From: Pontimonas sp.
GTDB lineage: Bacteria; Actinomycetota; Actinomycetes; Actinomycetales; Microbacteriaceae
Length of the DNA stretch: 64,000 nucleotides
Assembly: GCA_018402295.1 (NCBI GenBank)
Contig: JAGYJI010000007.1
Span: 1-64,000 of the forward strand
Direction: 5' to 3'
The position numbers were made by a program, and so were the translations under genes. Shown piece after piece: positions 31,517 to 40,319 of this stretch. The notes under the pieces are model-generated. The model was not told the origin of the DNA. It worked only from the letters and a program-made list of their open reading frames with translations, and ran no database searches. Positions within the stretch are counted from its first letter, which is position 1. Each line of letters starts with the position of its first letter.

Positions 31517-31546
31517 TTGCCTGGTCACCGGGGAGCGTGTCATACT
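31517..31546 (+). promoter_or_regulatory. Promoter of tRNA-Glu
   Basis: TTGCCT (31517-31522) and CATACT (31541-31546) are separated by 18 bp. The expected start is at about 31553, ten bases before the tRNA. This is one of the few sites in the window with both boxes of a housekeeping promoter. Confidence 0.5.
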
Positions 31547-31562
31547 GTCTTGTTGCGTGAAC

Positions 31563-31635
31563 GGCCCCATCGTATAGCGGCCTAGTACGCCGCCCTCTCA
31601 CGGCGGTAACGCGGGTTCGAATCCCGCTGGGGTCA
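31563..31635 (+). tRNA. tRNA-Glu (anticodon CTC)
   Basis: A 73-nt cloverleaf. The acceptor is GGCCCCA/TGGGGTC with discriminator A. The anticodon arm is CCGCC-CTCTCAC-GGCGG, with CTC at 34-36. The T arm is GCGGG-TTCGAAT-CCCGC. No CCA is encoded. It is near gltX and tRNA-Gln, as in relatives. Confidence 0.97.
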
Positions 31636-31648
31636 CGACACAACCAAC

Positions 31649-31675
31649 GGCCATCATCTGTTCCAGATGGTGGCC
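31649..31675 (+). terminator. Hairpin after tRNA-Glu, possible terminator
   Basis: GGCCATCATCTG (31649-31660) pairs with CAGATGGTGGCC (31664-31675) over 12 bp with one G-U pair and a 3-nt loop. No T-tract follows. Hairpin-only terminators are reported in actinobacteria. It lies 13 nt after the tRNA and 47 nt before the TerC gene, so it could also act as a processing signal. Confidence 0.55.
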
Positions 31676-31722
31676 GGAGTAGTTTGGTGACACCGCCAAC
31701 CTGAAGGAGATGACCCGCGTCG

Positions 31723-32723
31723 ATGTCGCTTCCGCTCTGGTTTCAGGTGACGTCGCTGGTGGTGCTCTCCCTAGTCCTCATCGCGGACCTGCTGTTGATT
31801 ATCTGGCGCCCCCACGTCCCCTCCAGCAGAGAGTCAGGCTTGTGGGTGGCCTTCTACGTCACCTTGGCTCTCGTCTTCGGCGGAGTCATGTTTGTCGTGG
31901 GGGTGAACAGGCGGGCGCGGAGTTTTTGGCCGGCTGGGTCACCGAATACAGCCTCTCGATCGACAACCTGTTTGTCTTTGTCCTGATCATGGCTTCCTTC
32001 GCTGTTCCCCGGAAGTATCAGCAGGAGATTCTGATGATTGGAATCCTCCTGGCCATCCTGTTCCGCGGAATCTTCATCCTGCTGGGCGCTGCGTTGATTG
32101 CCAGCTTCAGCTGGATTTTCTATGTTTTTGGGGCATTCCTTCTGGTGATCGGTATCCAACAGTTCTTCTCCGGTCGAGAAGACGATATTGAACGCGAGAA
32201 CGCTGTGTTGCGCTTCCTTCAGAAGCGCCTGCACATGACGGATGAATTCCACGGGCTCAAGTTCCGCGTCACGGTGGAGGGTGTCCGGCTCTGGACCCCC
32301 CTGGTAGTTGTTCTGGTAGCTATTGGAACAGCGGACGTGGTCTTTGCAGTGGACTCGATCCCCGCGATCTATGGGATTACCGAGAGCCCGTTCATCGTGT
32401 TCACCGCAAACGTGTTCGCTCTGATGGGGCTTCGTCAGCTGTACTTCCTGCTGGGTCACCTGATTGACAAGCTCGCGTATTTGCACGTCGGGATTGCTTT
32501 CATCCTCAGCTTCATCGGCGTGAAGCTGGTGTTACACGCCCTCCACGAGAATGATCTGCCCTTCATCAACGGGGGAGAGCATGTGGCCTGGGCGCCGGAC
32601 ATTGGAACCTGGGAATCGCTCATCGTGATTGTGTTGGCCATGGCGGTCGCTGTGGGGGCAAGCCTGTGGAAGCTTCGGAGAGACAATCTGGTGAATACTG
32701 GCCCGGGCGCTGAGGGCCCCTGA
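31723..32723 (+). CDS. TerC family integral membrane protein (one frameshift)
   Basis: This protein of about 333 residues has eight or nine helices. The TerC core is EFLAGWVTEYSLSIDNLFVF, with conserved acidic residues within membrane helices, and later VVFAVDSIPAIYGITESPFI and VFALMGLRQLYFLLGHLIDK. Members of this family (Alx, TerC) export manganese or act with metal-dependent secreted proteins. The first 62 residues are in frame 1; a missing G in the G-run near 31899-31903 joins GGVMFVVG to GEQAGAEFLAGW. The start is ATG 31723, with AAGGAG at 31704-31709, a rather long spacing. Metal specificity is not readable. Confidence 0.9.
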
Positions 32724-32744
32724 GTGTTACTCTGGGAGGGTGTT

Positions 32745-32801
32745 TAGGCTCACGCTTCTTGGATGCCGCAGCGGTCGCTAATTAGGCCAGAACCGCTGCG
32801 G
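32745..32801 (+). promoter_or_regulatory. leuC promoter and leader hairpin
   Basis: A TAGGCT -10-like element is at 32745-32750. The leader then contains a perfect 10-bp stem, CCGCAGCGGT (32766-32775) with ACCGCTGCGG (32792-32801), and a 16-nt loop. leuC starts 54 nt later with its own AAGGAG. This could be an attenuation-type leader or the terminator of the TerC gene; there is no T-tract and no clear leucine-rich leader peptide. Confidence 0.45.
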
Positions 32802-32855
32802 AGTATCTCCTGTGGCCACCCACTACGACGGTTTTTCTCAAGGAGAGCACACCCC

Positions 32856-34286
32856 ATGACCACCTCACAGCCCCGCACCCTGGCGGAAAAAGTCTGGGCC
32901 GATCACCTCGTTGCAAAAGGCAAGGAGGGCGAGCCCGACCTGATTTACATTGACCTGCACCTGGTTCACGAGGTCACCAGCCCCCAAGCCTTTGATGGCC
33001 TCCGGGTTGCTGGTCGACCTGTTCGCAGACCCGACCTCACCATCGCCACCGAAGACCACAACACACCCACCATCGATATCGACAAGCCGATCGCGGAGCC
33101 CACCTCCCGGATTCAGATTCAAACGCTGCGCACCAACGCTGAAGAATTTGGCATTCGCCTGCACTCCCTGGGCGATATTGAGCAGGGCATCGTGCACGTG
33201 GTGGGACCGCAGCTGGGTCTCACGCTGCCCGGCATCACCGTGGTCTGCGGTGACTCCCACACCTCCACGCATGGCGCCTTTGGCGCCATCGCCTTCGGTA
33301 TTGGCACGAGCGAGGTCGAACACGTTCTCGCCACCCAAACCTTGCCGGTGAAGCCCTTCAAGACCATGGCGATCACGGTCGAGGGCGAACTGAAGCCCGG
33401 CGTGACGGCGAAGGACATCATTTTGGCGGTGATTGCGAAGATCGGCACCGGCGGCGGACAGGGCTACGTCCTGGAATACCGTGGCTCCGCGATTCGCTCG
33501 CTCTCCATGGATGGACGGATGACGATATGCAACATGTCCATTGAGGCGGGAGCAAGGGCTGGGATGGTGGCTCCTGATGAGACGACGTTTGAGTATGTGA
33601 AGGGTCGCCCCCACGCTCCGCAGGGAGCGGACTGGGATGCAGCAGTGGCTTACTGGTCGACGTTGCCCACCGATGAGGGGGCCGCGTTCGATGCCGAGGT
33701 CTTCCTCGATGCCAACGAACTGGAGCCTTTTGTGACCTGGGGAACCAACCCCGGTCAGGGTGTTCCGCTCAACGATGCGGTCCCCGACCCCGAGACCATT
33801 GCGGACCCGAATGAGAAAGCGGCAGCGCTTCGCGCTCTGGAATATATGGACCTAGAGCCTGGAACCCGGATGAAGGACATCAAGGTCGACACCGTGTTCA
33901 TGGGGTCGTGCACCAACTCGAGACTCGATGACCTCCGTGTTTTTGCCTCCATCATCAAAGGCCAGAAGAAAGCGGACCATGTCCGCTTGATGGTGGTGCC
34001 GGGCTCCGCCCGGGTCCGCCTCGAAGCCGAAGCGGAGGGCATTGACAAGATTGTCGAGGAGTTCGGTGGGGAGTGGCGCTTTGCGGGATGCTCCATGTGT
34101 TTGGGAATGAATCCCGACCAGCTCGCTCCCGGGGAGCGCGCTGCCTCCACGTCGAATCGAAACTTTGAGGGCCGCCAGGGTAAAGGGGCGAGAACCCACC
34201 TGGTCTCACCCGTGGTGGCGGCAGCGACCGCGATCCGGGGAACCCTCTCAAGCCCCGCTGATTTGATGCAGGAAGCGGGCGTCTAA
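32856..34286 (+). CDS. leuC: 3-isopropylmalate dehydratase large subunit
   Basis: The 476-residue aconitase-family subunit isomerises 2- to 3-isopropylmalate in leucine synthesis. The Fe-S cysteines are in FMGSCTNSR and [32 protein letters not shown] is the family signature. Start ATG 32856 has AAGGAG at 32840-32845. Its stop overlaps the leuD start (TAATG), so the two subunits are co-translated. The frame is intact. Confidence 0.97.
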   Translation: MTTSQPRTLAEKVWADHLVAKGKEGEPDLIYIDLHLVHEVTSPQAFDGLRVAGRPVRRPDLTIATEDHNTPTIDIDKPIAEPTSRIQIQTLRTNAEEFGIRLHSLGDIEQGIVHVVGPQLGLTLPGITVVCGDSHTSTHGAFGAIAFGIGTSEVEHVLATQTLPVKPFKTMAITVEGELKPGVTAKDIILAVIAKIGTGGGQGYVLEYRGSAIRSLSMDGRMTICNMSIEAGARAGMVAPDETTFEYVKGRPHAPQGADWDAAVAYWSTLPTDEGAAFDAEVFLDANELEPFVTWGTNPGQGVPLNDAVPDPETIADPNEKAAALRALEYMDLEPGTRMKDIKVDTVFMGSCTNSRLDDLRVFASIIKGQKKADHVRLMVVPGSARVRLEAEAEGIDKIVEEFGGEWRFAGCSMCLGMNPDQLAPGERAASTSNRNFEGRQGKGARTHLVSPVVAAATAIRGTLSSPADLMQEAGV

Positions 34287-34888
34287 TGGATAAAGTCGCC
34301 CTGATTACCGGGATGGGTGTTCCTCTTCGGCGCAGCAATGTCGACACCGACCAGATCATCCCCGCTAAGTTCCTCAAGCGCGTCACCAAGACCGGGTATG
34401 ACGATGCGCTGTTTTCTGCCTGGCGAGATGACCCCGAGTTCGTCCTGAACCAGGAGCCCTACACCCGTGGCCAGGTGCTGGTTGCGGGCCCCGACTTTGG
34501 CACCGGGTCCTCGCGGGAGCACGCGGTCTGGGCGCTCCGAGACTATGGTTTCCAGGCTGTAATCTCGTCGCGCTTTGGAGATATTTTCCGGTCCAACTCG
34601 GGTAAGCAGGGTCTCGTTACCGCGGTGGTTCCCGAGCCCGTGGTGGAGGCCATCTGGGCCGAAATTGAGGCACACCCGGGCCTGGACGTTACCGTTGACT
34701 TAGAAGCCCGTGAGGTACGGTGTGGAAGCGTACATTCCGCTTTTGACATCGACGATTACACACGCTGGCGCTTGATGGAGGGACTTGATGACATTGCTCT
34801 CACCCTCCAACACGCAGACGCCATCGACGCTTTTGAAGCATCGAGGGATTCCTGGCGGCCGGCAACACTGCCCCCGAGGAGTCAGTAG
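34286..34888 (+). CDS. leuD: 3-isopropylmalate dehydratase small subunit
   Basis: The 200-residue swivelling domain subunit pairs with LeuC. Landmarks are [20 protein letters not shown] and [20 protein letters not shown], followed by [11 protein letters not shown]. The start overlaps the leuC stop and the stop abuts the murA ATG with no gap. It likely shares the transcript with leuC and the downstream envelope genes. Confidence 0.97.
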   Translation: MDKVALITGMGVPLRRSNVDTDQIIPAKFLKRVTKTGYDDALFSAWRDDPEFVLNQEPYTRGQVLVAGPDFGTGSSREHAVWALRDYGFQAVISSRFGDIFRSNSGKQGLVTAVVPEPVVEAIWAEIEAHPGLDVTVDLEAREVRCGSVHSAFDIDDYTRWRLMEGLDDIALTLQHADAIDAFEASRDSWRPATLPPRSQ

Positions 34889-36256
34889 ATGACCCCGGCG
34901 GGAACCAAGGCTGCGAAGTCTGCGGTGACCCAGCCGGAAGCAGCGGACACCGTCATCTTTGAAGGTGGAAAACCGCTGGTCGGTGAGGTGTCCGTTCGAG
35001 GCGCAAAAAACCTCGTCACCAAAGCCATGGTGGCTGCGTTACTGGCCGACACCCCGAGCACCCTCAAAGGTGTGCCAGCGATCAGGGACGTCGCTGTTGT
35101 TCGGGGCCTGCTCGAAGCCCACGCGGTCACCGTCTCAGAGGATGTCGATGGCGAACTGGTTTTGGACCCACGCGGGGTCAAGAGTGCCCACTTCGCAGAA
35201 ATTGATGCTCACGCCGGCTCCAGCCGCATCCCGATTTTGTTCTGTGGGCCACTCCTGCACCAGTTGGGGGAGGCTTTCATTCCGGACCTCGGCGGGTGTC
35301 GCATCGGGGATCGCCCCATCAACTTCCACCTCGATGCCCTGCGGGCCTTCGGGGCTGAGCTCGAAAAGAGCTACGAGGGTATTCGCCTGAAAGCCCCGCA
35401 GCGTTTGGTCGGGGCCAAAGTGGATCTCCCCTACCCGAGCGTGGGAGCAACCGAGCAGGTTCTCCTCACCGCGGTGCGTGCCAAGGGTGTGACCGAGCTC
35501 ACCAACGCCGCCATTGAGCCAGAAATTATCGACTTGATCGCCATCTTGCAGAAGATGGGCGCCATCATCGTCGTCGAGCCCAACCGCACCATCGTGATCG
35601 AAGGTGTTGAGTCACTCCAGGGTTATGACCACCGAGCGATTGCGGATCGCAATGAGGCCGCCAGTTGGGCGGCCGCAGCGCTGGCCACCCGCGGTGATAT
35701 CTACGTCAGGGGAGCCAAGCAACAGGACTTGATGACGTTCTTGAACGTCTATCGCAAAGTGGGAGGCCTCTTCGATATCGACGACGAGGGCATTCGCTTC
35801 CGCCACCCGGGTGGATCCATCAACCCGGTCGTCATCGAGACCGATGTGCACCCCGGATTCATGACCGACTGGCAACAACCCATGGTTGTTGCCCTCACCC
35901 AGGCGGAGGGTCGCTCGATCGTTCACGAAACGGTGTATGAGAACCGCTTCGGCTTTACCGATGCGCTGGTGCAAATGGGCGCCAACATTGAGGTGTACAA
36001 AGAGGGCATCGCGAGCATCACGCGCCGCGTGCCCAGGCGCCCACTGGAACAGGCCGCCGTGATTGCCGGACCCACTCCGCTTCGCGGAGCCAACATCCGC
36101 GTTCCTGACCTGCGCGGGGGTTTCAGCCACGTGATTGCGGCGGTGACCGCGCAGGGCACTTCCGAGGTGAGCAACATCGGCATCATCTCCAGGGGCTATG
36201 AGCACCTGTTGCAAAAGCTTGACGGTCTAGGTGTGAGCTTCGAGCTTGGGGCTTAG
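34889..36256 (+). CDS. murA: UDP-N-acetylglucosamine 1-carboxyvinyltransferase
   Basis: MurA makes the first committed peptidoglycan precursor by adding enolpyruvate to UDP-GlcNAc. The 455-residue protein has GGKPLVGEVSVRGAKNLVTK at the start (Lys of the active site). GGCRIGDRPINFHLDALRAF follows, keeping the catalytic Cys that fosfomycin attacks, so the enzyme has no Cys-to-Asp resistance change. TDVHPGFMTDWQQPMVVALT is diagnostic. The frame is intact. It lies directly after leuD and 5 nt before the acyltransferase gene. Confidence 0.97.
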   Translation: MTPAGTKAAKSAVTQPEAADTVIFEGGKPLVGEVSVRGAKNLVTKAMVAALLADTPSTLKGVPAIRDVAVVRGLLEAHAVTVSEDVDGELVLDPRGVKSAHFAEIDAHAGSSRIPILFCGPLLHQLGEAFIPDLGGCRIGDRPINFHLDALRAFGAELEKSYEGIRLKAPQRLVGAKVDLPYPSVGATEQVLLTAVRAKGVTELTNAAIEPEIIDLIAILQKMGAIIVVEPNRTIVIEGVESLQGYDHRAIADRNEAASWAAAALATRGDIYVRGAKQQDLMTFLNVYRKVGGLFDIDDEGIRFRHPGGSINPVVIETDVHPGFMTDWQQPMVVALTQAEGRSIVHETVYENRFGFTDALVQMGANIEVYKEGIASITRRVPRRPLEQAAVIAGPTPLRGANIRVPDLRGGFSHVIAAVTAQGTSEVSNIGIISRGYEHLLQKLDGLGVSFELGA

Positions 36257-36261
36257 CCACC

Positions 36262-36995
36262 GTGTCTGCGACCCCGGTGCTAAGGCGCTCCGCTGAGATT
36301 CGGTGGAGGATTATTGCGTCTCTGGTGTTGCCCATCTTTGGGGCGATGGTCAAGCTGCGTATTCGAGAAGGCTCGAAGCTTCCCGCCAGTGGACCCTTTA
36401 TCCTCTCGCCGAATCACTACAGCGAAATTGACCCCATCGTGATGGGTGTGGTGACCTGGAAACTTCGTCGGACCCCCGCTTTCTGGCCAAAGCATCGCTG
36501 TTTCGTGTTCCAGCACTGGGCTGGCTGATGCGCTTCACCGGGCAAATTCCGGTCGAGCGGGAAGCCTCGTCCCAGCTGGGGCAACCACTCCAGGCGGCCA
36601 AGCTCCTGATGGAGAGAAACCAGGGCGTCATTGTGTATCCCGAGGGCACCCTCACCAAAGACCCAGATCTGTGGCCCATGCAGGGAAAGTCTGGTGCTAT
36701 CCGGATGGCTCTGGAACAGAACATTCCCCTGTACCCGGCCGCGCACTGGGGCACCCAACACTGGATGGGTCGCTACGCCAAAACAATTCGCTTTTTTCCC
36801 AGAACCACCATTGACGCGGTGGTGGGGGAGCCCTTTGACCTCAGCTCCTACCGGGGCAAACCGCTCACCAAACAGTTGCTCCAGGACGCCACTGCGAAGC
36901 TGATGCACGAGATCGCTGCCCTCCTGGGTTCACTGCGGGGAGAAACTCCTCCCCCAGCCCTGCATGATGGCAGTGGACCGAGGGAGGCAAGATGA
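36262..36995 (+). CDS. 1-acyl-sn-glycerol-3-phosphate acyltransferase family protein (one frameshift)
   Basis: This PlsC-type acyltransferase of phospholipid synthesis acts at the membrane. The HX4D catalytic motif is in SPNHYSEIDPIVMGVVTW. After a missing T near 36487 the frame shifts. It continues as KASLFRVPALGWLMRFTGQI and VIVYPEGTLTKDPDLWPM, the glycerol-phosphate binding EGT motif. The N-terminal helix SLVLPIFGAMVKL precedes the core. Corrected length is about 244 residues from GTG 36262. The stop overlaps the gpsA start (ATGA), pairing acyl transfer with glycerol-3-phosphate supply. Confidence 0.92.
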
Positions 36996-37990
36996 CCCAC
37001 ATTGCCGTTCTCGGCGCAGGCTCCTGGGGGACCACGTTTGCGAAAGTTCTCGCCGACGGAGGCGCGGATGTTGTGGTGTGGGCGAGGCGCCACGAAATTG
37101 CGCGGGAAATTCAGAACACCCACCGCAACAGCGACTACCTGCCTGACATTGACCTACCCCCAAACCTCCGGGCAGACACCGACATGGCGGAAGTTCTCCG
37201 CGGCGCCCACCAGGTGTATCTCGCGGTGCCAAGCCAGCATCTGCGCCCCAACCTTCGGGAGGCAATCCCTCACATCGGGCCCGATGCCCTTGTGGTGAGC
37301 TTGATGAAGGGTGTGGAGGTGGGCACCGGACTTCGGATGAGCGAAGTGATAGCGCAGGAGGGCATTGAGTCCTCCCGCATCGCGGTGGTCAGTGGACCCA
37401 ACCTGGCTCTTGAGATTGCTCGCGAGCAACCCACCGCGGCCGTGGCGTCCTCAGAGAGTGAGGAGGTTGCTCGCACCATCGCGCACGCGGCCACCAACTC
37501 CTATTTCAAGACTTTTATCAACACCGATGTGGTGGGCACCGAGTTCGGTGGAGTGCTCAAAAACCTCATTGCGGTGGCGGTGGGCATTGCGGATGGTGTC
37601 GGCTATGGCGAGAACACCAAGGCGTCGATCATCACCAGGGGGCTTGCAGAAATTAGTGCCTTTGCCGCCGCGTTCGGGGCACAACCCCACACCATGTCGG
37701 GGCTGGCAGGGCTGGGGGACTTGATTGCGACCTGTGAGTCACCGCTGTCGAGAAACAACACGGCGGGTCGACTGCTCGGACAAGGACACAGTTTCACCGA
37801 CGTGGTGGCGAGCATGAACCAAACCGCGGAGGGTCTCTCCGCGGTGAAGCCGGTGCTCGAACTGGCTGCTAGCAAAGGCATTTCGATGCCCATCGTCACC
37901 CAGGTGGGTCAGGTTCTTGACGGCTCGAGAGATCCCCGCGAATTGGCTCCCCACTTCGCCACCGATTCGGACACTCCCGAGGGCGAGTAG
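36992..37990 (+). CDS. gpsA: Glycerol-3-phosphate dehydrogenase (NAD(P)+)
   Basis: The 332-residue cytosolic enzyme reduces dihydroxyacetone phosphate to glycerol 3-phosphate for lipid synthesis. The Rossmann motif IAVLGAGSWGTTFAKVLADG opens the protein. VSGPNLALEIAREQPTAAVA, the catalytic-Lys segment TEFGGVLKNLIAVAVGIADG and MSGLAGLGDLIATCESPLSR are diagnostic. The start overlaps the preceding acyltransferase. The frame is intact. Confidence 0.97.
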   Translation: MTHIAVLGAGSWGTTFAKVLADGGADVVVWARRHEIAREIQNTHRNSDYLPDIDLPPNLRADTDMAEVLRGAHQVYLAVPSQHLRPNLREAIPHIGPDALVVSLMKGVEVGTGLRMSEVIAQEGIESSRIAVVSGPNLALEIAREQPTAAVASSESEEVARTIAHAATNSYFKTFINTDVVGTEFGGVLKNLIAVAVGIADGVGYGENTKASIITRGLAEISAFAAAFGAQPHTMSGLAGLGDLIATCESPLSRNNTAGRLLGQGHSFTDVVASMNQTAEGLSAVKPVLELAASKGISMPIVTQVGQVLDGSRDPRELAPHFATDSDTPEGE

Positions 37991-37992
37991 CG

Positions 37993-38721
37993 ATGCTCAC
38001 CACAGTGGGAAATAGCTCCCTGGTCGCAGAGAAGTTTGGCACGGGGCCCACCGAGGTTGTGGCTCTGCACGGTTGGGGCAGAAGCGGTGCGGACTTTGCC
38101 ACAATTCTTGCTCCGCACAATGGCCTTGCTCTGCACCTGCCGGGGTTTGGTCCAGCCCCAGAGCCTCCTACAGCCTGGTCCAGTGCGGACTACGCTCGAG
38201 AAATTGCCCAGGCACTGGAGGGGATGGGACCGCTCGTGGTGGTGGGGCACTCCTTTGGTGGTCGTATTGCGGTTCGACTAGCTGCCGCCCACCCCCACCT
38301 CGTGTCCCATGTGGTGCTCACCGGTGTTCCCCTCACCCGGGTGAGTGGCCCCTCGACGCCGAAGCTGGGGTTCCGGATCGCCAAAGCCCTTCACCGAGTG
38401 AACATCCTTCCCGACCAGGCGATGGAGTCTGCTCGCCAGAAGTACGGGTCCCTCGACTACCGGAAGGCCTCCGGTGTGATGAGGGAGATCCTGGTTCGGG
38501 TCATCGCCGAGGATTATCTCGACGATGCCTCCCGGGTGTCCTGCCCGGTGACGATGGTCTGGGGGGAGGGCGATAAGCCCGCACCCCTGGCGGCGGCGAA
38601 GCGCGCACTCGAGTTTTTCCCTCAGGCAACCCTCCGCGTTGTGTCCGGGGCAGAGCACCTCCTGGAGGGTACCCTCGAGCAAGAGGTCGCATCGGCTGTG
38701 GCCGATGCTCTGCGCAACTAA
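37993..38721 (+). CDS. Alpha/beta-hydrolase fold protein
   Basis: The 242-residue protein has the oxyanion segment VVALHGWGRSGADF and the nucleophile elbow VVVGHSFGGRIAVR. The late acid and His are in PVTMVWGEGDKPAP and VVSGAEHLLEG. No signal peptide is seen. Substrate is unknown; esterase or C-C hydrolase activity is possible. It starts 3 nt after gpsA and ends 10 nt before the membrane Mur ligase, so it is embedded in an envelope-precursor operon where relatives usually have gpsA followed directly by ddl. Confidence 0.85.
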   Translation: MLTTVGNSSLVAEKFGTGPTEVVALHGWGRSGADFATILAPHNGLALHLPGFGPAPEPPTAWSSADYAREIAQALEGMGPLVVVGHSFGGRIAVRLAAAHPHLVSHVVLTGVPLTRVSGPSTPKLGFRIAKALHRVNILPDQAMESARQKYGSLDYRKASGVMREILVRVIAEDYLDDASRVSCPVTMVWGEGDKPAPLAAAKRALEFFPQATLRVVSGAEHLLEGTLEQEVASAVADALRN

Positions 38722-38731
38722 AAGGACTGTG

Positions 38732-40288
38732 ATGGCCACCGAGACCCTCATTCTTCTTGCCGCCATCACCTCAGGGCTTCTGACCGCGGCCCTGCAGAAC
38801 CTCAAATGGCTTCGTGTCGCTCAACGCGTGCACTATTTGCCCCGAGAAGTGGCCAGGGTGGAGCGCCTGTGGTTTGACCGCAGACCCGTGGGAGCCCTGT
38901 GGTGGGGTCTTGCCGCCATGTTCGCTCTGCTCTCAGTCCAGGGAGCTGCCTGGCTGGAAATGCCCGAGCTTGCCTGGGCGGCGGTGATTGCTCCGCTGTT
39001 CATCCTCCCCACCCCGTGGAAGCTTCCCTTTCGAGGGGTGACCAGTCCATTGGCCTGGACGCCTCGGGCAATCCGAGCCTATGCGGGAATTCTTCTGGCA
39101 CAGGTCCTCGTGGGTGTGCTCACCGTCTATCTGTTGGGGCCAGCCGGTGTGCTCATCCCCATTCTGTTTACGGCAAACCTGGCTGATCTGGCGCTGGGTT
39201 TCTCTGGTATCTCGAACGGAACCTGTCGATGACGTTTGTGCGTCAAGCCCAGCGGCGTCTGAAAAAAGTGAAGCCTACGGTGGTGGCCATTACGGGGTCC
39301 TATGGCAAAACCTCCACCAAAGGCTATGTTGCCCACATTGTCGGGGGAGCGATGAGCACCATGGCCTCCCCGGCAAGCTTCAACAACATGATGGGTCTCT
39401 CCCGCACCATCAATGAGCACCTGGTCGCTGGCACCAGCGTGTTTGTGGCGGAGATGGGGATGAACGCCGAGGGCCGCATTCGTGAGCTCACGAACTGGTT
39501 CCCCCCGGACATTGCCGCCATCACCGTGATCGGTGAAGCACACATGGAGCGTCTGGGCTCTCGGGAGGCAATCTTCCGGGCCAAATCTGAGATCACGGAG
39601 AAGGCCCCGATTGTCGTGTTGCCGGTGGACCAGAAAGAACTTCGAGCCCTCGCCGACAAGTGTGAGCGACAGGGCAAGCGCGTCGTGCGGGTGAGCGCCC
39701 AAGGCAAAAAAGCTGATGTGGTGGTGGACCCGGACCTCGGGACCATCACCTATGGACCAGGTGCCAGCCCTGTTCCCATGGATATGCCACCCTTTGGGCA
39801 CGCCGTGAACATTGCCGTGGCACTGGGTATTGCGTGGCAGCTGGAGGTCCCCGCCGACCAGGCGCTCGCCCGGCTGGCTCACCTCCCCGTCGCCGCCCAC
39901 CGCGCCGAGGTCGCCACCCACGAGGACGGTGTTGCCATCATCGATGACACCTATAACTCGAACCCCTTAGGGTGCGAAGCACGCGGTCGAATCCGCTGCC
40001 CGGCTCGCGAAAGAGAGAAAAGCACCTGTGGTGGTGGTCACACCGGGAATGGTGGAGCTCGGTCCTGTCCAATTTGAGCGCAACAGCCAGCTCGCCCAGT
40101 CCGTGATTAAAGCTGGGGGGACGTTGCTCATCGTCGGTCGGACTAACCGCAAAGCACTCCTGAAAGGCGCCGGGGGAAAAGCCGAGGTCTTCGACACGCG
40201 AGGCGACGCCGTCACCCACGCCCTCCGGGCTGCGGGAGACCAGGGCGTTATTCTCTATGAGAATGACCTACCCGATCATTACCCCTAA
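38732..40288 (+). CDS. Membrane-anchored MurF-like Mur ligase family protein (two frameshifts)
   Basis: The first ~165 residues form four or five hydrophobic segments (TLILLAAITSGLLTAAL, ALWWGLAAMFALLSVQGAAW, YAGILLAQVLVGVLTVYLLG). A missing G near 39195 shifts the frame to FLWYLERNLSMTFVRQAQRR. The Mur ligase ATPase core follows: TVVAITGSYGKTSTKGYVAH (P-loop), SFNNMMGLSRTINEHL, VFVAEMGMNAEGRI and IIDDTYNSNP. An extra G near 39969 leads to the C-terminal domain KHAVESAARLAK and VVVVTPGMVELG. The total is about 518 residues. Family members add D-Ala-D-Ala to muropeptide precursors or a related peptide, here presumably at the membrane. It is paired with ddl. Confidence 0.85.
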
Positions 40289-40319
40289 ACCGGGGACTGC
40301 CAGCAGGCGAGGATAGTGG

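Noticed and set aside
31636-31722. yybP-ykoY (manganese) riboswitch before the TerC gene
   Set aside because: TerC genes often carry it, and GGAGTAG does occur, but the gap is too short and the second loop and closing CCTACTGAG-like strand are missing.
32724-32855. T-box leader before leuC
   Set aside because: No T-box consensus or specifier loop was found. The only structure is a simple 10-bp hairpin.
38732-39240. A separate membrane-protein gene before the Mur ligase
   Set aside because: The break is explained by one missing G near 39195. After correction the helices run straight into the ligase domain, and the total length fits the actinobacterial family.
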